Of a stretch of DNA of 64,000 nucleotides, positions 41,188 to 49,989 are shown in pieces. Both the position numbers and the translations under genes were made by a program. Source of the stretch: Woeseia sp034521225 (lineage in GTDB: Bacteria; Pseudomonadota; Gammaproteobacteria; Steroidobacterales; Woeseiaceae); contig JAXHMR010000029.1 in NCBI GenBank assembly GCA_034521225.1, positions 177,070 through 241,069 on the forward strand, given 5' to 3'. Position 1 is the stretch's first letter. Each line of letters begins with the position of its first letter. The notes under the pieces are model-generated. The model saw nothing but the letters and a program-made list of their open reading frames with translations, did no database searches and was not told the DNA's origin.

Positions 41188-41742
41188 TCAGGTCGTATTA
41201 CCCGCTTGCGTCCGCCGGGCACGGGCACGGCGCCGCATCCTGCCGGGCAGCAACCACAGGTAGACGCCGGTGATCCACAGCGCGAGCAGGATGACCCCGG
41301 CGGGCAGGAACAGCCATAGTTTCAGGTTGTCATGAAAAAAAGAGCCATCGTGAATGGATTCGATCAGGTCGGAGCGCCGCGCTGTTGATGACAGCACCCT
41401 GCCGGTGCGCGTATCAATTTGTACTTCCCAGCGATTTTTCGCCCGGACCTTGACGACGCCTCGCTCCGGTCGCACGTCGAGGCGGTCGATGTCCGACCAG
41501 TCCCGGATAGAGGCTCGCGGTTCGGCGCGGGCAATCCGGAGAATTTCGTCGAACGACAGCGTTAGCGGTGCGCCGACACCGCGTTGTGTCGGTGGCTGGA
41601 TCCAGTCGACATCCTTCTTGAGCTGCAGAATCAGACCCGAACAGATAACAACCAGAATCGGCAATGCGATGATGATTGCGCCCCACCGGTGCAGCTTACG
41701 GGTCAGGATATTAAGCCTGGTATTAACAGGTTTGTTTTGCAT
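41188..41742 (-). CDS. PepSY-domain membrane protein
   Basis: 184 residues with one N-terminal and one C-terminal membrane helix (WGAIIIALPILVVICSGLILQL and LWLFLPAGVILLALWITGVYLWLLPG). Between them is a periplasmic PepSY-type domain (RWEVQIDTRTGRVLSSTARRSD...). The architecture matches small PepSY-associated proteins found near iron-uptake or reductase genes. Intact. A 280-base gap separates it from the divergent lipoprotein gene at 42023 and shows nothing else. Confidence 0.85.
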   Translation of the reverse strand: MQNKPVNTRLNILTRKLHRWGAIIIALPILVVICSGLILQLKKDVDWIQPPTQRGVGAPLTLSFDEILRIARAEPRASIRDWSDIDRLDVRPERGVVKVRAKNRWEVQIDTRTGRVLSSTARRSDLIESIHDGSFFHDNLKLWLFLPAGVILLALWITGVYLWLLPGRMRRRARARRTQAGNTT

Positions 41743-42022
41743 CGGCCGCGCAATCTACTACAAATCGTGTACCCGCACAGGGGCGGTTCACGAGATGGAA
41801 AGCGCAGCGGACACGTGGAGTAGCCGCGGGCCAGGCCGGCTAAATCGGCGCCGTGATCTCGTTGCGCCTTGAATTATTCGGTGATTGTCGCCATGTAGGA
41901 CTGTGAGTACGAGCCATCAGTGCCGCTGGGCGGCTACCCGGCCAGACCATCTAGATAGGCAACATGCGTTCAGGCTGCTGGCGTGATCTTGGGAAGCTGC
42001 ACGTACCGGGAGGTAAGTCGAT

Positions 42023-42481
42023 ATGAAAACCGGAACCATAGCGTTCTTTATCGCTCTGCTGTTATTGCTCGCCGTAGGTTGCGCGGGGCAGCAAAGTACT
42101 GGCGCGTCCGAATCGGACAGAACCTGCATCAGCGTTCGCAGCATCAACGGGTTCAATCCGCTGAGTGACCGTGAGTTGCTGGTAACGGCAACTGTCAGTG
42201 ACCATTACCTGTTTACCGTCGTTGGCATTTGCCCGGGATTGCGCTCGGCAGACTCGATCGCCATCAGTGACCCGACCAGCCGCATCTGCAACGACAGTTT
42301 CGGCAGTATCACCTACGTTGACCGGGTGCACGGGCAACAGACCTGCCGCGTTGAACAGATTGAACGTGTAACCGGTATCGAGGAAGCGCGCGATATCGTC
42401 GAGATCCGGCGCGAAGCCCGTTCCGCTAGCCCGGCTATCGGTAACGAATGTGGGGTAAAACAGGGATGTCCGTGGTGTTGA
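42023..42481 (+). CDS. DUF6491-like lipoprotein
   Basis: 152 residues with GGGAGG upstream of the ATG. A lipoprotein signal (FFIALLLLLAVGC) leads into a cysteine-containing domain: RTCISVRSINGFNPLSDRELLV, then VVGICPGLRSADSIAI, SRICNDSFGSITYVDRV and QQTCRVEQIERV. The order of Cys and the phrase 'CISVRSINGF' agree with the DUF6491 group of small secreted proteins, function unknown. Confidence 0.72.
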   Translation: MKTGTIAFFIALLLLLAVGCAGQQSTGASESDRTCISVRSINGFNPLSDRELLVTATVSDHYLFTVVGICPGLRSADSIAISDPTSRICNDSFGSITYVDRVHGQQTCRVEQIERVTGIEEARDIVEIRREARSASPAIGNECGVKQGCPWC

Positions 42482-42501
42482 TCCCCTGTGTGAGCGCGTG
42501 A

Positions 42502-42768
42502 TTACCGCAGCTGGCTGTCCTTGCTGCCGCGGCGATTGTAACCGCTGTGCGCCGACTGCTCGCCATCGCGTTCCTGCTGGCAGGCGATGCACAATCGTAC
42601 GCCGGGAACGGCCTTGCGCCGTGCCTCAGGGATGATGGCATCACAGGCTTCGCAGTGACTCAGGCTCTCGCCTTGCGGCAACTCATTGCGTACCCGCTTG
42701 ACGGCGTCCTCAACGCTCGCGTCTATCTGGTCCTGTACGGCCCCGTCGCGGGCCCAGCCACCTGCCAT
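42502..42768 (-). CDS. DksA/TraR-type C4 zinc-finger protein
   Basis: 88 residues from MAGGWARDGAVQDQIDASVEDAV. The zinc site is CEACD...CIACQ (CxxC-x17-CxxC), preceded by the acidic helix of small TraR/DksA homologues such as YbiI. The C-terminus is hydrophilic. Small members of this family can bind RNA polymerase, but the short coiled-coil here makes a ppGpp-like role uncertain. A longer upstream reading is unlikely to be used. Confidence 0.84.
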   Translation of the reverse strand: MAGGWARDGAVQDQIDASVEDAVKRVRNELPQGESLSHCEACDAIIPEARRKAVPGVRLCIACQQERDGEQSAHSGYNRRGSKDSQLR

Positions 42769-42934
42769 GTTCCGGGCTCCTGAATGCTGGCTCCGGACAT
42801 CATTGTGACTGAACCGGTCCGCACATGGCAAAGGCAACCGGACAGCCCGGCGGGCCTGGATTCCCGGAACGCACCGCTGCGCCGCTGTTTCGTTTCGCCC
42901 GGATATCGCACCGACTGCGGTCGTCACCCGCGAA

Positions 42935-44449
42935 TCAGTCCGATGGGCGCCGGAAAGTGTGGCCAAACACGTCCAGCGTGGCCGCCTTGCCCTCAGGGTC
43001 AATGCCGAACGACGCAAACGTGCCGCGTGACCACGTCAGGTAATTGACCAGGAACGTATCAAAGTGCCAGTGCGAGACGTCATAGTCGTACATCCCGGTC
43101 GACAGCACGAGCCGTGATGCGTCCTGACGAAGGTCGATATCGCCGAGGATATCGCTGTACCAGGTGCCGAGGTAGGCTTCGAGCGCAAGGCTCGGCTCCG
43201 TGTTCTCGAGTCGCGACGCTTCAATGGCCGCCCATTCGTCACGTTGCTCGTCGGCGCGTGCGCGGTAAAGGTTGAACACATCGGCCGCCCAGTCACGGCG
43301 TGCCGCACCCTGGTTGTCGTCCATAACGTCCCAGAGCAGCGCATGCCGCAGCTCGGCGCCGTCCATGTTGGCCATCACTACGACCGCGCGGCCGCCGGCG
43401 CGGTCGAGCCCGATCATTGCGACCAGTCCGTCGAGACTGCCGGTGTGGAAGTCGATCTTGCGGCCATCGAAATCCTGCTGGAACCAGCCAAGCCCGTAGG
43501 TGCGCCAGTTCGGATCTGTAAGTTTGACGGTCGGGTAAAAATCGTCCGGCGTGGCGAGCTGGTGCGGCTCGAACATCGCCGCCATGCCATCTTCCGAAAT
43601 CAGCCGCTCGCCGCTTTCCGTCACACCATCTCGCAGCAGGAAACGGGCCCATATCGCCATGTCGTGAATTGACGACCACGCCGAACCGGCTGCATCGGGC
43701 AGGTCGGCGGGCAGATCCCACGGAACGACGCGCACCGTGTCGTCCACTTCTGCGTGCGGCATCACGTGCTGCAGGCTGCCGGGTATCTGGCCACGCGTAC
43801 CAAACGTTTCCCGCATACCGATCGGCTGCCACAGGTGCTCGTCGAGGAATTCGTCCCAGCGCTGGCCGGATACCCGTTCAATAATCAGGCCGGCCAGTTC
43901 GAACATCGTGTTCTGGTAGATCAGCCGGGTACGCGGCGCGGCTTCGGGCTCGACCAGGCGCAATTTGCCGACCTGCTCGTCGAGCGGCATCAGCTGGCGA
44001 AATGTCCAGAAATCGGTTCGTGGCAGGCCGGTACGGTGTGCCAGCAGATCGCGTATCGTCACCTGTTGTGTCAGTGCGTCGCGATGAAAGTGAACTTCGG
44101 GCAGGTGGTCGATGACCGGATCATCGAGCGACAGTCTTTCTTCATCAGCCAGTATCAGCAGGCCCGCAACGACCATCGCCTTGGTCGTCGATGCGTTGGC
44201 GAACAGCGTGTGCTCATCGACTGCCACGCCGCCTGCCGCGGTTTCGCCGAAGCCCTGTTGCAGCGCGACCTCGCCGCTGTCTATGACTGCAACCGCCATG
44301 CCGGGAATCTGCCACATAGCCATGCCGCGTTCGGCGGTCTGCACGATGCGCTGACCGGACACTTCGCTCGCGCCGACCGTCGTGCTTGACGCCAGCAGCA
44401 GAAACGCCACACAGCAGGCGCCTGTCTTACTTATGCATCCAGCCATCAT
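42935..44449 (-). CDS. Serine hydrolase, class C beta-lactamase fold
   Basis: About 504 residues with a lipoprotein-like signal (CISKTGACCVAFLLLASSTTVGA; start at 44449 or 44446). The active-site motif SxxK is in NASTTKAMVVAG, the tyrosine motif in IYQNTMFE, and the third motif in FHTGSLDG. The C-terminal domain (EPSLALEAYLGTWYSDILGD) is the lipocalin-like extension common to esterase or D-aminopeptidase relatives. Extracytoplasmic, probably an esterase or peptidase rather than a true beta-lactamase. Intact. Confidence 0.88.
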   Translation of the reverse strand: MMAGCISKTGACCVAFLLLASSTTVGASEVSGQRIVQTAERGMAMWQIPGMAVAVIDSGEVALQQGFGETAAGGVAVDEHTLFANASTTKAMVVAGLLILADEERLSLDDPVIDHLPEVHFHRDALTQQVTIRDLLAHRTGLPRTDFWTFRQLMPLDEQVGKLRLVEPEAAPRTRLIYQNTMFELAGLIIERVSGQRWDEFLDEHLWQPIGMRETFGTRGQIPGSLQHVMPHAEVDDTVRVVPWDLPADLPDAAGSAWSSIHDMAIWARFLLRDGVTESGERLISEDGMAAMFEPHQLATPDDFYPTVKLTDPNWRTYGLGWFQQDFDGRKIDFHTGSLDGLVAMIGLDRAGGRAVVVMANMDGAELRHALLWDVMDDNQGAARRDWAADVFNLYRARADEQRDEWAAIEASRLENTEPSLALEAYLGTWYSDILGDIDLRQDASRLVLSTGMYDYDVSHWHFDTFLVNYLTWSRGTFASFGIDPEGKAATLDVFGHTFRRPSD

Positions 44450-44489
44450 TTCATCCTTTGTTATTGGGCCGGCTGCCTTGCAGGCCCTG

Positions 44490-45044
44490 CTATTTCGGCT
44501 TGGCAAACTCCGCGAAGCCCTCGAGAAATTCTTTCAGTTTCGTTCGTGTAGCGTCGTCCGTCATGGAGCCGTCGTCATCGAATACTTTGCCGGCTTTCGA
44601 AACCATCAGGCGCCCGCCAAACCACTGGCGTGTACCCAGCGTCCGCAGTACCGGCAGCCAGGCATTCTGCGCAAGTATGGTACCGAATCCGCCGGGCGAT
44701 GCGCCGATGACGGCGACCGGGCGGTCACCAAAAACCTCGGCTATGTCACGTGGCGGCCTGGACAGCCAGTCGATGGCGTTTTTCAGTACGCCCGGCATGC
44801 TGTTGTTGTACTCCGGACTTGCAATCAGCAGGCCGTCGCTTGCCTTGATGCGTTCCTTAAGGCGGGTCACGGCCTCCGGCACGCCGTCGTCGCGTTCGCG
44901 ATCACCGTCGTACAACGGAATTTCGTGCAGCGTTGCGATATCAATTTCCATGTCCGGCCCGGCGAGCGATCGGGCGGTATTGAGCAGCGCGGTATTGTAC
45001 GACTGTTCACGCAAGCTGCCGGACAGTCCCAGTATCTTTGTCAT
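44490..45044 (-). CDS. NADPH-dependent FMN reductase
   Basis: 184 residues, flavodoxin-like. FMN-binding loops are LGLSGSLREQSYNTALL, SPEYNNSMPGVLKNAIDWLSRP and GASPGGFGTILAQ, the family's three phosphate and ring contacts. The start overlaps the pirin gene stop by 4 bases, which implies translational coupling. Likely a chromate/quinone/azo-type reductase giving oxidative or electrophile protection together with pirin. Intact. Confidence 0.92.
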   Translation of the reverse strand: MTKILGLSGSLREQSYNTALLNTARSLAGPDMEIDIATLHEIPLYDGDRERDDGVPEAVTRLKERIKASDGLLIASPEYNNSMPGVLKNAIDWLSRPPRDIAEVFGDRPVAVIGASPGGFGTILAQNAWLPVLRTLGTRQWFGGRLMVSKAGKVFDDDGSMTDDATRTKLKEFLEGFAEFAKPK

Positions 45045-45919
45045 TGCCGTGCTCCTTCGATGCGCCCGAACCGGCCGCTGTTGAAATCGTTGATGGCCTG
45101 GCGGATCTCCGCGTCCGTGTTCATTACGAATGGCCCGTAGCCGGCGAGCGGCTCGTCAATCGGTTCGCCGTTCAGCAGCAGGACGACTGCATCGTTGTTG
45201 GCGTCGATGACGATATCCGTACCGTCTTGTTCAAGCAGCACCATCTGTGCCTCACGCGCGATTTCGCTGCCGTTGACCTGCACCGTACCGTGCAGCACGA
45301 CAAGCGCCGTCGTCCAGCCTTCGGGGACGCTGATGCGTCCCGTGGTGCCTGCATTGAGGCGCAGGTCCCAGACGTTCATCGGTGTATAGGTCCGGGCCGG
45401 ACCACGCTGACCGGCGAACTCGCCCGCGATGATGCGCGCGCTGCCGGCGTCATCGGGCAATGGCACGAGCGGGATATCGGCGTTCAGCAAAGTCTGGTAG
45501 CCGGGTGGCGCCATCTTGCTGGACGCCGGCAGGTTGACCCAGAGCTGCACCATCTCGAGGGTGCCGCCACTTTCGGTGAATGCCTGCGAATGAAACTCGT
45601 CATGCAGGATGCCGGACGCCGCCGTCATCCACTGCACGTCACCCGGGCCGATCAGGCCGCCGCTGCCGGTGGAATCCCGGTGCTCTACCTCGCCCTGGTA
45701 GACGATCGTTACTGTTTCAAAGCCGCGGTGCGGGTGCTCGCCGACACCGCGCGGGCGCTCGCCCGGCTCGAACCGGGCCGGGCCGGCGTAATCGAGCAGC
45801 AGGAACGGACTGACCAGCGCCGCGTGCTCCGAATAGGAAAACAGCGAGCGTACCGGAAAGCCGTCGCCGACCCAGTGGCCGCGCGGCGCATTGTAGAGTC
45901 CCTTGACCTTTTTCATCAT
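45041..45919 (-). CDS. Pirin family protein
   Basis: 292 residues, two cupin domains. Metal ligands are in HPHRGFETVTIVYQGEVEHRDS (two His) and later in GILHDEFHSQ. Features such as GPGDVQWMTAASG and VQLWVNLPAS are diagnostic. Bacterial pirins are quercetin dioxygenase-like or metabolic switch proteins. First gene of a two-gene unit with the FMN reductase. Intact. Confidence 0.93.
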   Translation of the reverse strand: MMKKVKGLYNAPRGHWVGDGFPVRSLFSYSEHAALVSPFLLLDYAGPARFEPGERPRGVGEHPHRGFETVTIVYQGEVEHRDSTGSGGLIGPGDVQWMTAASGILHDEFHSQAFTESGGTLEMVQLWVNLPASSKMAPPGYQTLLNADIPLVPLPDDAGSARIIAGEFAGQRGPARTYTPMNVWDLRLNAGTTGRISVPEGWTTALVVLHGTVQVNGSEIAREAQMVLLEQDGTDIVIDANNDAVVLLLNGEPIDEPLAGYGPFVMNTDAEIRQAINDFNSGRFGRIEGARQ

Positions 45920-45992
45920 GATCTCCTGGCGTTATGGCAGCGTGCCATTACCTGATGCGATCCATCATATAGGCGACTCTTGGGCAACAGTA

Positions 45993-46024
45993 GTGAGTGT
46001 AAAGGGGTGTAAAGGACACTCAAT
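45993..46024. repeat. Isolated copy of the AAGGACACTCA short repeat
   Basis: GTGTAAAGG occurs twice in a row, the second running into AAAGGACACTCAAT. The core is shared with arrays at 51325-51517 and, inverted, at 52854-52953. It lies in the gap between the pirin gene and the regulator gene. Confidence 0.7.
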
Positions 46025-46053
46025 GTTGCGGTAATTCTAACAATACAGACCGG

Positions 46054-47945
46054 TCAGCCCGATTGGGCGGTATCGTCCGCAAAGCCGAGGCGGGCCAGCA
46101 GGTCCGCATAGCGGGGGTCGCTCCGCAGCGAGGCGAGCAGCGGGTCGACCTTGATCTCCGCTATACCCGGGTCGCGGTGCTCAAGCGCCGTTTCGAGCCA
46201 GCGAAAGGCCTGGTCGGCATTACCCAGGGCGGCATAAACCTCGGCGATCTGGTAGGCGAGGGTTACCGCGTACTGGTCTTCGAGCAGTCGCAAAGCTTTC
46301 TCTGCGCCGTCGCGGTCGCCGTTCGCGTCGTCGACCAGCGCCTGCGCCATCAGTGCCAGCGCCGGGTGCGATTCGCTCGCTGCGGCGCCCGCCGCCTCTT
46401 CGGACTCATCGCGCGCGAGGTGGATCTGCGCCTGCAGGAGGCCTGCGCCGGGAAAACCTGGCGCCAGTTCGACGGCGCGTGTCAGTGCCTTTTGGCTCTC
46501 GTCGATGCGGCCGGCGGCAAAGCTGAAGTAGGCAAGGTTGTAGAAGCTGCCCTGGCGCAGCGGATCCCGCTCGGCACCCTGCGTGGCCAGCTCGATGGCG
46601 TTGTCGAGACGGCCTATATGAAAATTGAGCGCCGCGCCGGCTGCGATAAAGTCGCCATTGCCGGGTTGCAGCTCCAGCGCACGCATCAGCGACTGCTCCG
46701 CGGCCCGCCATTCCCAGTCGTGATACAGCTGTACCCAGCCAAGTGCCCAATGCGCCTCGGCGAGGTCGGGGGTCATCAACAGAGCATCGCGAGCCAGGTT
46801 GCGGCCGGTTTCGTAGCCTTCGGCAGCTGGGATGAAGCCAAGATCGGCCATGCGAAGCCAGACACTGGCGAGGTGCGCCCGCGCCAGGCTGAAGGCGGGA
46901 TCGGCGGCAATCGCGGCTTCCAGACGGTCGCGCGCGGCGACGTAATGCTGTTCATCGCGCGCCGTATCGAACAGGTAGCGGCCGCGCAGGTAGTCAAGGT
47001 AGGCCGTGGAGCCGGCGTTCGCCGCGCCGGCGGACGCCGCCGTCCCGCCGGAAATGCCGACGCGCAGGCGATTGGCAATCTGGTGCGCAATGTCCGATTG
47101 CACGGCGAATGCATCATCGAGTTCGCGATCGTAGGTGTCGGCCCACAGGTTGTAGCCCGAACGGGTATCAACCAGCTGCACCTGTATCCGGATAGCATTG
47201 CCCGCGCGGCGAATGCTGCCATCGAGGACGGCATCGACACCGAGCGTGCTTCGCAGGGACTCAAGGTCGTTGCGCCGGTCGCGCAGCTGGAACGCCGATG
47301 TCCGTGCTGCAACGCGGAGACCATTGACGCCGGACAGCGTCGTCAACACCTCGCGCGCAAGTCCGTCACCAAAGTAGCGGTCCTCTTCGTCATCGCCGGC
47401 GACGTCGAATGGCAGCACGGCGAGTGAGCGCGGCAGATCCGACTCGACGTCCGGTTGCCTGAAAAGACCAAGCGCCAGGACCGCGGCCACAATCGCGGCG
47501 AGCGCGAGCGCTGCAATGCCGGCGAATTTACCGGTAACGGCGGCTGCCGTGGTGCCGGGAGGTCGGCCGGGTGTTTGCCGCCGGCCAGCGGGCGGCTTGC
47601 CGCTTCCAGTGGCGCGCCGCTATCCAGCGGCCGGACCGGGGCGATCAGCCGGTAACCCCGCTTCGGTATCGTCTCGATGTGTCGATTCGCACCGCGGCGG
47701 TCGCCAAGGACACGGCGCAACTCGCCGACGGTCGCCGTCAGCGGTTCGTCGGTAACCGCCGTCCTGCCCCAGACCTCTCCCAGAATCGTGTCGCGTTCGA
47801 CAACTTCACCCGGTGCACGCGCCAGCAGGACAAGCACGTCCATGGCCCTCGGCCGCAGGCGCTCTACCCGGTCACCGGATACGAGTTTCCCTTCCAGCGG
47901 GAATACCTGCCATTCCCCCAGCTGAAACGCCTTGCTCATGGTCAC
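46054..47945 (-). CDS. CadC-like winged-helix regulator with TolB-like and TPR domains
   Basis: About 630 residues. An N-terminal OmpR/PhoB-type winged helix (LRPRAMDVLVLLARAPGEVVERDTILGEVWG...ETIPKRGYRLIAPV) is followed by a linker, a membrane helix near the frame change (about 47480), and a TolB-N-like domain (SLAVLPFDVAGDDEEDRYFGDGLAREVLTTL...DAVLDGSIRRAG). At least six TPR-type repeats follow (AHWALGWVQLYHDW, GSFYNLAYFSFAAGR and others). This layout is common in signalling regulators that bind DNA directly from the membrane. The GTG at 47945 has GGAG 7 bases upstream. Confidence 0.87.
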
Positions 47946-48163
47946 GCCGGTTCTCCGTGGATCGACACCGCATTCTAATGCACCTGAAACCCGCCCTCGA
48001 CGGTCATTCCCACCGTCCTTTCATCTATTGCCGAAAAATATCGGTTTTTCTTTCGAAAAAGAGCGGCCTTATTTCAGGCCGGGGCGCCGCCGCATGCGGA
48101 AGATGCGCAGCGTCGGCGGCGGAGTCGTCGCCTTGGTCAACGAAACACTGAAGGAGCAAGACA

Positions 48164-48274
48164 ATGAAGAAAGTCACGCAATGGCTGGAGGCGGCCATGA
48201 CGCAAACGGCTACAGGCCTGCTGCTGGTCGCCTACGCCAGTTGCCTCGGGCAGCTTGCCGGCCTCGCGGTTTGA
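48164..48274 (+). CDS. 36-residue membrane peptide
   Basis: AAGGAG lies 8 bases before ATG 48164. The peptide (MKKVTQWLEAAMTQTATGLL... to LAGLAV) has an amphipathic start and one hydrophobic helix. It precedes another small membrane-type frame and the fatty acid hydroxylase gene on the same strand, so it may belong to that operon. No family recognised; could be a leader peptide. Confidence 0.4.
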   Translation: MKKVTQWLEAAMTQTATGLLLVAYASCLGQLAGLAV

Positions 48275-48279
48275 GTGGC

Positions 48280-48438
48280 ATGGACACCTGCCGGAAAGCT
48301 ACGGCACGGCACCCGCATCCGCGGCTGGCGGACGGGGGCCGGGCCAACGAACTCGAGCCGGCAGTGCTGGTGCTGCTGGTTATTTATTGCCTCTCGATCC
48401 TGGGCGCGATCGGCGCCCTGGTGACGGGACAACTCTGA
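48280..48438 (+). CDS. 52-residue putative membrane peptide
   Basis: Begins 5 bases after the preceding small frame. The C-terminal half is a clean transmembrane segment (AVLVLLVIYCLSILGAIGA). The basic N-terminal half has less protein-like composition, so the true start may be later or a frame change may join this to the preceding frame. The hydroxylase gene follows after 43 bases. Confidence 0.4.
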   Translation: MDTCRKATARHPHPRLADGGRANELEPAVLVLLVIYCLSILGAIGALVTGQL

Positions 48439-48481
48439 GCGGCCCGGCCGGGCCGCCACACTTTGAAGAAAGGAAACAGCA

Positions 48482-49258
48482 ATGATTGAAATACTTGGCA
48501 TAGTGGGACTCGCGTTTATTCCCGCATTCATGATCCTGGATCTTGTCTATAGCGAGCGCGACTTCGATGCGCCGCGATGGTACCGGCTGCGCGGATTCCT
48601 CGTTACAGTCGCCGTTGTGGCCGGGTCGGTCGCCGTCACCCTGTTCTGGGGCGATCTGCTGGCGGGCTACAGCCTGTTAAACAGTACGTCCCTTGGCACA
48701 TGGGGCGGTGCGATCATCGGCATACTCGTCTACGAGCTGGTGCACTATTGTTACCACCGGGCGGCACACCGCTTCGACTTCCTGTGGCGCCTGGGACACC
48801 AGATGCACCACAGCACCGAGAAGCTCGACGCGTTCGGCGCCAATTACCTGCATCCGGTCGACCTGTTCTTCTTTACGACGTGGAGCAGCCTCGTGTTCTT
48901 CCCGTTGCTGGGTCTTCTGCCTGAAGCGGGTGCGATTGCGGCGACGTGGCTTGCGTTCAACGCAATGTTCCAGCATGCGAACATCCGCACACCGTATTGG
49001 CTGGGCTACATCATCCAGCGGCCGGAAAGCCACCTCGTGCACCACAATCGCGGCAAGCACCATCACAATTATGCGAACCTGCCGCTGTGGGATATGATTT
49101 TTGGTACGTTCCGCAATCCGCGGAGTGTCGAGGGGTTTGAGACAGGCTTTTACCGCGGCGCCTCGGCGCGGATCATCGACATGCTGTTGTTCCGCGATGT
49201 ATCGCGGCCGGACTCAGTGCCGGAGAAGGATGATGCGCGGTTGCAGGAAGCCGCGTGA
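48482..49258 (+). CDS. Fatty acid hydroxylase/sterol desaturase family membrane protein
   Basis: 258 residues, intact, AAAGGA upstream of the ATG. Membrane di-iron enzyme with the histidine clusters HYCYHRAAH, HQMHH, and HLVHHNRGKHHHN, plus a further His in QHANIRTPYW. At least three membrane helices precede and separate the clusters. The family hydroxylates or desaturates lipids or sterols; in this bacterial branch the substrate is often a membrane lipid or hopanoid-like molecule, unproven here. Confidence 0.9.
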   Translation: MIEILGIVGLAFIPAFMILDLVYSERDFDAPRWYRLRGFLVTVAVVAGSVAVTLFWGDLLAGYSLLNSTSLGTWGGAIIGILVYELVHYCYHRAAHRFDFLWRLGHQMHHSTEKLDAFGANYLHPVDLFFFTTWSSLVFFPLLGLLPEAGAIAATWLAFNAMFQHANIRTPYWLGYIIQRPESHLVHHNRGKHHHNYANLPLWDMIFGTFRNPRSVEGFETGFYRGASARIIDMLLFRDVSRPDSVPEKDDARLQEAA

Positions 49259-49337
49259 TGGTCAGCAGGTTGGGTGCCGGGTGCCGTGCGAGAGTGCGGC
49301 ACCCGGATTCGCGTTGAAGAGTACGGATCCGGAAAGA

Positions 49338-49796
49338 ATGCAGAAAGCGCCAATGATGTATTTCGAAGACTTTGCGGTCGGGCAGCGACACACCAGCGGC
49401 AAGCTGAAGATTGACGTGGACGCGATTCGTGAATTTGCCAGGCAGTTCGACCCGCAGCCTTTCCACCTGGATGAACAGGCGGCGAAGCACTCGATGTTTG
49501 GCCGGCTCGTTGCCAGTGGCTGGCATACGGCGGCCGTGACGATGCGGCTGATTGTCGACAGCACGATGGATGTCAGCGGTGGCAAGATAGGCTTGGGTGG
49601 CGACATCACCTGGCCGAAGCCCACCTATCCCGGTGACGAACTGACGGTGGTCAGCGAGATTATCGATGTTCGCGGGTCGGAATCACGACCGACGATCGGC
49701 ATCGTGACCGTGCGTTATACGACGCTGAACCAGAATGAAGAAGCTGTGCAGGTTGCGACGATGAAGATGATCGTGCCACGCCGTGCAGACTCCTAG
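49338..49796 (+). CDS. MaoC-family (R)-hydratase-like protein
   Basis: 152 residues from ATG 49338 (GGAAAG just upstream; further ATGs at 49353 and 49356). Hot-dog fold with the hydratase motif FARQFDPQPFHLDEQAAKHSMFG, which supplies the catalytic Asp and His, and SGWHTAAVTMRL. Members hydrate trans-enoyl thioesters or act on branched dicarboxylic acids. The stop codon TAG is the first three bases of the terminal repeat of the downstream element. Confidence 0.88.
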   Translation: MQKAPMMYFEDFAVGQRHTSGKLKIDVDAIREFARQFDPQPFHLDEQAAKHSMFGRLVASGWHTAAVTMRLIVDSTMDVSGGKIGLGGDITWPKPTYPGDELTVVSEIIDVRGSESRPTIGIVTVRYTTLNQNEEAVQVATMKMIVPRRADS

Positions 49797-49989
49797 CCCG
49801 GATTGTTCATGAACGTTTCTCATGGGTGGTAGGCGAAGGCGCACCCCGGGGAGGGCTTTTCAGGGACGCTGTGAATACGTCCCTGTACGCTCTGTGCCGG
49901 ACGTCCCTGTCCGGCACAGCCCTGAAAAGCCCTCCCCGGGGCACACCTCCGCCCCGACCTCCGTGCCGTTCATGAACAATCCGGGCTAG
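49793..49989. mobile_element. 195-bp palindromic element with perfect 22-bp terminal inverted repeats
   Basis: The left arm 49794-49815 and right arm 49967-49988 are exact inverse copies, beginning TAGCCCGGATTG and ending in TTCATGAACG. A second inner pair (CCCCGGGGAGGGC...TCAGGG) makes most of the element foldable into a long hairpin. CTAG flanks both ends (49793-49796 and 49986-49989). No protein is encoded. It looks like a miniature inverted-repeat element; transposition is inferred from structure only. Confidence 0.8.

Noticed and set aside
42935..44449. Antibiotic-resistance beta-lactamase
   Set aside because: The SxxK/YxN fold is shared with esterases and peptidases, and the C-terminal lipocalin-like extension points away from true class C beta-lactamases.
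46063..47427. Long open reading frame (454 codons) on the plus strand
   Set aside because: It is antisense to a well-supported TPR/TolB-domain regulator, has no recognisable motif and reflects GC-rich codon structure of the real gene.
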